Assembly (NCBI GenBank): GCA_023375785.1
Contig: SZWC01003588.1
Location: 104,428 to 126,689, forward strand
Reading direction: 5' to 3'
From: Penium margaritaceum
Lineage: Eukaryota; Streptophyta; Zygnematophyceae; Desmidiales; Peniaceae
Length of the DNA stretch: 22,262 nt
A model generated the notes under the pieces. The model ran no database searches. It was not told where the DNA came from and saw only the letters and a program-made list of their open reading frames with translations. The stretch's first letter is position 1; each line of letters begins with the position of its first letter. Shown here piece by piece: positions 17,751 through 22,262 of the stretch. The position numbers were made by a program, and so were the translations under genes.

Positions 17751-18117
17751 AGGCTTATTCGGACACAGCCCGCCCTTGGTCTTGACGCGGCTTCTTTCAA
17801 GAAGCCGCCCATGATCGACTGTCTCTTCTGCACTCAGGGTAAGATGCATCATTGCACCTACCCTAACTCCCGATCACCCGCACTTCGCCCTCTCGAGTTA
17901 GTCCATTCGGACCTTCTTGGCCCCTTTCCTATCAAGTCTTTGTCCGATCAGGGTCGATACGTCGTGACCCTGACTGATGATTTCACCCTGATGCGGTGGG
18001 TCTACAGCCTGCGCCAGAAGAGTGACGCCACTCTCACAGTTTGCCTCTGGCTAGTGATGGCTGAGCGACAGTCCGGCCACATGCTGCACACCTTCTGCTC
18101 AGATCGCGGCGTGAGAT
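17751..18117 (+). pseudogene. Element C integrase, N-terminal half
   Basis: Same frame as the segment before the TGA. CLFCTQGKM supplies the Cys pair of the zinc site. HSDLLGPF carries the first catalytic Asp, followed by YVVTLTDDFTLMRWVY and FCSDRGVR with the second Asp. The frame then runs into a TAG at about 18117-18119, where the usual GGEF continuation has been lost through a small indel. Confidence 0.78.
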
Positions 18118-19144
18118 AGAGAGCTCCTTCACTGAGCACGGCATTTTTCACCAGGTCTCTGCTCCTGCTACTCCTCAGCAGAACGGTGTTTCTCAGCGCT
18201 GGAACCGCACCATGGAGGATGTGGTTCGCGCTTTGCGGTTTGAGTGCGGTATTCCGGAGTCCTTCGCATTTGAAGGCTTCGCCTACATGAGTTGGGTTGG
18301 GAGCCGCCTCCCGCTTAGTCCTGTTCCGGACCACTTCACACCATATGAGCTCTGGTTCGGCCACCGTGCTGACCTGCGCCTCGCTCACGTCTGGGGATTC
18401 TTGGCTTCCGTGAAGTACACCGAGGACCGGCAGGGGTCCAAGGTCTCACCGTGGTGCAGCTTGTGTGCCTGTGTCGGCATTTCCCCGCGGTCAAAGGCAT
18501 GGCATTTTTGGGACCATGCTCACCGTCGCATTGTTCAGTCACGCAACGCGCTCTTCCTTGAGTCCCTCACGTACCGTGATCTGACTTCGATCATGTCGCT
18601 ATCCGTCACACACGTTCCTACGTGTGAGATGTCTGCACCTACGAGCACTGCTCGCAAGGCTAATGTGTCCGTTCGACTTCTCCGGCTCCACTTCTCCACT
18701 TCTCCGGCTCTTGATGACCTAGCGATCATCGCTTTCGGTCCAGAGATCTCTCCATCACCGCCGGCTTCTACCCCTGTCCCCTCGCACCCCACAGGTACCC
18801 ATGATCTTGTACCTGTGCGTACTCTTGTGACAATACCTGTGTCCGCTGGCAATCCTGCCCCTGTGCGTGGACCTGCCTCAACTCCTCCTACTTTCACACC
18901 GAGCCCCGTGTCTCCCACACCCGCATCTCCTGGCACGGCATCACCAGCTCCCTTGCCTCAGCCCTCCCCAGCTACGATTGTGCCCGTTCCTGAGCCTGAG
19001 GTGCGTCCCTCAAGCCCGGGTTACTCCCGTGAGCTTGGTGGTCATCTTCAACCATTGGACTCCGGAGCTCAACAAGTGTCTGGTCCCGCACCCAGGCGCT
19101 CCGCTCGTAGCATCGCGAGTGGTGATCCGACACAAAGGCCCTAG
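18118..19144 (+). pseudogene. Element C integrase C-terminal half and linker
   Basis: In a shifted frame the integrase continues: HGIFHQVSAPATPQQNGV, then SQRWNRT where the catalytic Glu of AER is Gln (CAG at 18194-18196, one base from GAG). FTPYELWFGH and the region around 18390-18560 match the C-terminal integrase fold. A Pro/Ser/Thr-rich linker from about 18740 ends at TAG 19142. The changed Glu and the frameshift mean that the integrase is dead. Confidence 0.75.
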
Positions 19145-20201
19145 GCCTGAGTGTCCGCACTAAGCACACAGAGGTACATCCAGCATGTCCCATAGGGCAC
19201 GACCTCGTCACTCGCGAGTTCCATATCGCTTGTGATGCAGCAGCCGATCTTGTGGTTGTCAGACTTAGCACTGAAGCGTGCGCTCTTGCCACGCAGAGCT
19301 CTCCCTCTATGGCGCCTGACCCGGGCACACAGAGGGAAGCACTCTCATCACAGGATGCTGACGCTTGGCATGCTGCCTGCGAGGATGAGCTTCGCGCCAT
19401 CCGAGAGCACGGAGTTTATGAGCTAGTCGACCTTCCACCTGGGAGGAAGGCTATTCAGGTCAAGTGGGTCTTTCGCAAGAAAATGAAGCCGGATGGCTCA
19501 TTGGCACGGCACAAGGCCCGCTTGGTCGTCAAGGGGTACTCTCACATTGAGGGCATCGATCACAGTGACGCATTTGCCCCTGTCAGCCGTATGACCTTAG
19601 CTCGAGCTCTATTCGGTGTAGTGGCTCAGCATGACTAGGAACTGCACCAGATGGATGTGAACAATGCGTTCCTCCATGGCTCTCTCGATAAGGAGATTTA
19701 CGTGGCTCGGCCACCCGGCTTTGAGGACGGTGACAGAATCTGGCGCTTGCGCAAGTCCTTGTACGGCCTCAAGCAATCTCCTCGGTGTTGGAACCGGGAG
19801 ATCACTGGCACCCTGACTCGTGCGGGATATGTACAGAGTGAGGCAGATCCCTCTCTCTTCATCCGACGGACGCCTGAGCGATTCACCGCCATCCTGGTCT
19901 GTGTAGATGACCTTCTGATCACGTCTCCTTCACTAGAGGCCGTGAAGGAGGCCAAGGCTGTCCTCCAGATTGCCTACAGGATGAAGGACATTGGTCCTAT
20001 AGAAGTGTTTCTTGGCATGGAGATCGTGCGAGACCGCAGACGTAGTACCCTACTACTGCATCAGGCCCGATACGCACGTGTTGTGAAGGAGCGCTTCAAC
20101 GACCTCCTCTATGCAGTGCACACGGCTTCTACTTCTCTCACGCCCGACGGGCAGTATGCCCTGAAGGTGGACGATCCCGCACAGCTGGGGGAGACAGTGG
20201 A
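19145..20201 (+). pseudogene. Element C reverse transcriptase, RNase H missing
   Basis: After another frame change RT is readable from about 19245: DADAWHAACEDELRAIREHG, IQVKWVFRKKMKPDGS, KARLVVKGYSHIEGI, then TAG at 19636-19638 in the motif that normally reads DWELHQMDV, so a Trp codon has become TAG. It continues MDVNNAFLHGSLDKEIYV, LYGLKQSPRCWN, the catalytic CVDD (19900-19911; both Asp kept, Tyr changed to Cys) and MKDIGPIEVFLGMEIV. Soon after LTPDGQYALK it meets the purine tract and LTR. The whole connection and RNase H region, about 250 codons in B, is absent. Confidence 0.85.
20184..20201 (+). other. Element C polypurine tract
   Basis: GCTGGGGGAGACAGTGGA directly precedes TGTGAC, the LTR start shared with 7817. 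Its G-rich core fits a plus-strand primer site and supports the 20202 boundary. Confidence 0.55.
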
Positions 20202-20542
20202 TGTGACCTTTTTTGTGTGTGTCATACACGGCTTACGGTGACCCCTCAGCTCATGTCCATTCAGGTGCAGATCCCTGAGACTGGCAACGGTGGCAGAAGA
20301 CCGGCGGCCAGCGGCGACGGGCGCCCAGAAGACTGCCATATTTTTTAGATTCGTGCTGTGAGACAACACATATGCGTACAGCTTATCAGGACATAGATCT
20401 TGTCGATGCGGCCGTTCTGGTTCAAACGACTCGTCGTTTTGACGTGTCTGCAGGGAGTTATGGCCAAAACTGTGTTTTTGCCACTGTTTTGTCCTGCTAG
20501 AAAAATAGCGCTCTTGTGCACCGCATGTGTGCACATCCACTA

Positions 20543-20790
20543 GCAGATGCCTGGGCAAGGTAAAAAAAAAAACCCAAACCCCCACAGTTTAATTAGGAGG
20601 TTTGGCTGTTTTCGGGGGGGTTTGAGGGATGGGGCACACGAGTGATAAAAGAAAGGGAATTTGCCGGGCCCCGCTACCGCGGGGCCCGGCAGATGCCCAG
20701 GCAAGTAAAAACAAAAAACCCAAACCCCCCAATGTCACTAGGGGGTTTGTCAAATCTTTAGGGGGGGGGGTTTGCGAGATGCGGCGTACC
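20543..20790 (+). repeat. Tandem module of about 100 bp, two copies 146 bp apart
   Basis: Copies start at 20543 and 20689 with GCAGATGCCnnGGCAAG, then an A run, AACCCAAACCCCC, a short spacer, a G-rich GGGTTTG part, and TTTGnGnGATGnGGC. Each copy can fold back through CAAACCCCC and GGGGGTTTG. The spacing places the large hairpin at 20662-20691 just before the second copy. Confidence 0.65.
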
Positions 20791-20914
20791 CTGTCGCGAG
20801 TTTTGGAGTTTGCAGTTGCGAACTCCAAAACTTGCAACATGGTGACTTCTGACATCGGTGAGGCCGGTGTCAGAAGTCGCCGATTTCGCTCTGAGGTCGG
20901 CGACGGCCGACCTC
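20662..20914. repeat. Cluster of perfect or near-perfect inverted repeats
   Basis: Arms seen: 20662-20674 with 20679-20691 (13 bp, loop TACC); 20800-20810 with 20821-20831 (11 bp, loop 10); 20844-20854 with 20868-20878 (11 bp, extendable with one mismatch); 20876-20883 with 20897-20904 (8 bp); and 20893-20901 with 20906-20914 (9 bp, loop GACG). The last two overlap and are alternatives. No coding explanation. Confidence 0.85.
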
Positions 20915-21393
20915 GACAGCAAAGTCGAATTCCGTTTTCGGACGGACATTCAAAAACATGGGCACCGCTGTCATGTCATTTTCGACTATGGACAGCGCGT
21001 ATCTATCGACCGAAACCATGGGCAGCGGATTGTTTTGAACCCCAGGTTTAGCATCCGGCTTTTGACCGTGCACGTCTAGGTTCATACGGCGTAGTGTTCT
21101 TACATGTCTGCGCAGAGTTACGGCCAAAACAGTGGTTTTGGGCCGGCTTAGGACAGATCTTGCACTGCCGCGTGCGACACCCGCCGTGCGCCGCGGCAGG
21201 TACTTATGCCATGGACCTGTCATTTGTCATCTCTCTTTGCAAATGCTATTGAAGCATTCTGACACTTTGCCCCGTGTCTCCTAGCCAGACCCTTGCCGTT
21301 GTGTGCACTACTTGTGACTGTCGTCATCGTCTGACCAGGCACTGATGCCTAGTCGGCGGCTGTGTCGTTAGGAAGCTTCCACGCATCTTCTCA

Positions 21394-21524
21394 CCAACAA
21401 GCCAATAGAGCTGTCGGAACGCATCGACCGCGTCTCGCCGGCGCTGTTGCAGATGGTGGAGAAGTCTCGGGACACTGCGGAGGCCCGTCGTGTCGTCACC
21501 CTCTCCTCTACCTTGTACCACTGA
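21394..21524 (+). other. Possible coding scrap directly after element C
   Basis: A frame without its own ATG reads NKPIELSERIDRVSPALLQM and on to a TGA at 21522-21524, with an Arg/Glu-rich helical pattern. It resembles real protein more than the other frames here but matches nothing I know. It could be host exon, a scrap of another element, or chance. Confidence 0.18.
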
Positions 21525-22262
21525 CATGGGGTATGGGTAATTCATTGAGGTCGGTCATGACGGGTGGAAGCCACACAAACCAACATTGGGAGCTTGCAGT
21601 TTGATCGTTTTGTTTCCACCAGTTGATTGGACTTAGTGCTTCTGCGAGAACTTGTTCTCGCGGAAGCACTAAATCAGCCAGGGACAAACACACAATCCGA
21701 CGGCGGCATGAAGGCAGACAACACAATCGGTATAACAGGTGCTAGAATAATTTCTGGCAGAAGTTGGTCAAGTCTAGCACCTCTGTCCCTAGTCTACAAC
21801 ACACTTGCACCCTTCCTTCAGTTCCCCCGTGACCCCCTCCACAAGTGAGGCTGGGTTTGCAGACAGCTTAGCTGCGACCCAGGCATGCGCAACAAGCAAT
21901 CACCATTCTAACCGTCTGGTGGGAAAGCACGTTAAATGCACTCTGAGTGAATCAGTGTTTCCTAGAAACCCGATGAAACACCTGAAATACTTTTCCCCAT
22001 GTTGGGCCGTACCTAGGGACTTAGCACATATCCACGAAATTGAATGTCCACACTTAGGTTGCTCTCACAATCGAAAGGTCCTACGGAAGCTTGCACGCGA
22101 TGATCTTGGGGGGCAGTCCCAAGGTCCAAGGTCCTCCTCACCCCATGATCAGCAGCCAGCGTGTCATCATGCTGGCAAGAATGAGGAAGAGGCCATCACA
22201 ATGCCCTCTGGTGCAAGGGAAAGAACAAGGGCAACAGGCTCCAGAGCTGGACCGCAGCTGCA
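21525..22262. other. No recognisable gene; two inverted repeats
   Basis: I see no believable coding frame. A 40-bp near-perfect palindrome lies at 21633-21672 and a 10-bp inverted repeat at 21737-21746/21773-21782. The last 400 bp show no repeat or motif that I can name. Confidence 0.5.
21633..21672. repeat. 40-bp near-perfect palindrome
   Basis: The 19-base arms TTAGTGCTTCTGCGAGAAC (21633-21651) and GTTCTCGCGGAAGCACTAA (21654-21672) are complementary except for one G.T position, with two bases between. As RNA this would be a very stable hairpin; as DNA it is a cruciform candidate or a fold-back transposon end. Confidence 0.85.

Larger units (their letters stand above)
7817..21393 (+). mobile_element. 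Element C: old Ty1/copia retrotransposon carrying element B
   Basis: The 5' LTR (7817-8450) and the 3' LTR region (20202-21393) bracket a primer site, a long leader, gag, protease, integrase and RT in copia order. Element B (9713-15754) interrupts gag. Without B, C is about 7.5 kb. Its proteins carry many stops, frameshifts and changed active-site residues, and RNase H is absent. The last 345 bp of the LTRs differ at about 43 positions by eye (about 12%), against about 7% for B, which fits B being the younger insert. No clear target-site duplication is seen: TGATT on the left, CCAAC on the right. Confidence 0.85.
20202..21393 (+). repeat. Element C 3' LTR region, composite
   Basis: At about 1190 bp this is nearly twice the 5' LTR (634 bp). 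Its first part (20202 to about 20640) aligns only loosely with the 5' LTR (shared CATGTCCAT, GTGCANATCNCTGA, GAGTTATGGCCAAAAC). Its last 343 bp (21051-21393) match the 5' LTR end at about 88%. The element GAGTTAyGGCCAAAAC occurs in both parts (20455 and 21115), so LTR core sequence is present twice. Between them is a hairpin-rich stretch. It may be a tandem or recombinant LTR, or a related solo LTR next to a partial one. No flanking repeat is clear. Confidence 0.6.

Noticed and set aside
7807..21398. Target-site duplication of element C
   Set aside because: TGATT on the left and CCAAC on the right do not match under either candidate LTR start.
1..22262. CRISPR array, phage, bacterial operon or toxin genes
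   Set aside because: No regularly spaced repeats with unique spacers, no ribosome-binding sites before ORFs, and all recognisable proteins are copia Gag-Pol.

Overview
This window is a block of LTR retrotransposons from what is most likely a streptophyte (plant or charophyte alga) nuclear genome; I found no convincing host gene. Two elements have primer-binding sites matching the 3' end of the plant-type initiator tRNA-Met, and two others match its anticodon arm. All recognisable coding sequence is Ty1/copia type (gag, protease, integrase, then reverse transcriptase). There are no bacterial features. The species cannot be decided from the sequence; a charophyte such as Chara is only a guess.

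Layout. (A) 1-4932, minus strand: a copia element whose 5' LTR is at 4244-4932. Its gag, protease, integrase and RT run leftwards off the window. It is damaged by nonsense codons and by three single-N assembly joins (449, 2655, 3759), two of them flanked by near-identical direct duplications. (D) 4933-7494, minus strand: a badly decayed element of which only a 5' LTR, a primer site and a long low-complexity leader (GC-rich, trinucleotide-rich, a 30-unit CTA microsatellite) can be recognised. A short spacer (7495-7816) holds one unrecognised ORF remnant. (C) 7817-21393, plus strand: an old copia element (LTR cores about 12% diverged) with an ordinary initiator-tRNA primer site, dead protease and integrase active sites, no RNase H domain and an abnormal composite 3' LTR. 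(B) 9713-15754, plus strand: a younger copia element (LTRs about 7% diverged) inserted inside the gag gene of C. Apart from one frame slip and three stops it keeps a complete gag-protease-integrase-RT-RNase H frame. From 21394 to the end I see only palindromes and a possible ORF scrap.

A and B belong to one lineage: LTRs, leaders, gag start and proteins all align. The most unusual features of that lineage are (i) a primer-binding site complementary to the anticodon arm of initiator tRNA-Met, which implies priming by a half-tRNA as in Drosophila copia and yeast Ty5, and (ii) a tRNA-like module inside the LTR, with matches to the RNA polymerase III A and B boxes at the same 45-nt spacing in both elements. 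Other points of note are a run of perfect hairpins inside the composite 3' LTR of C, four bZIP/CRE-like TGACGTYA sites in the C leader, and a bias of nonsense mutations toward C-to-T changes at CpA. All alignments and percentages were made by eye.
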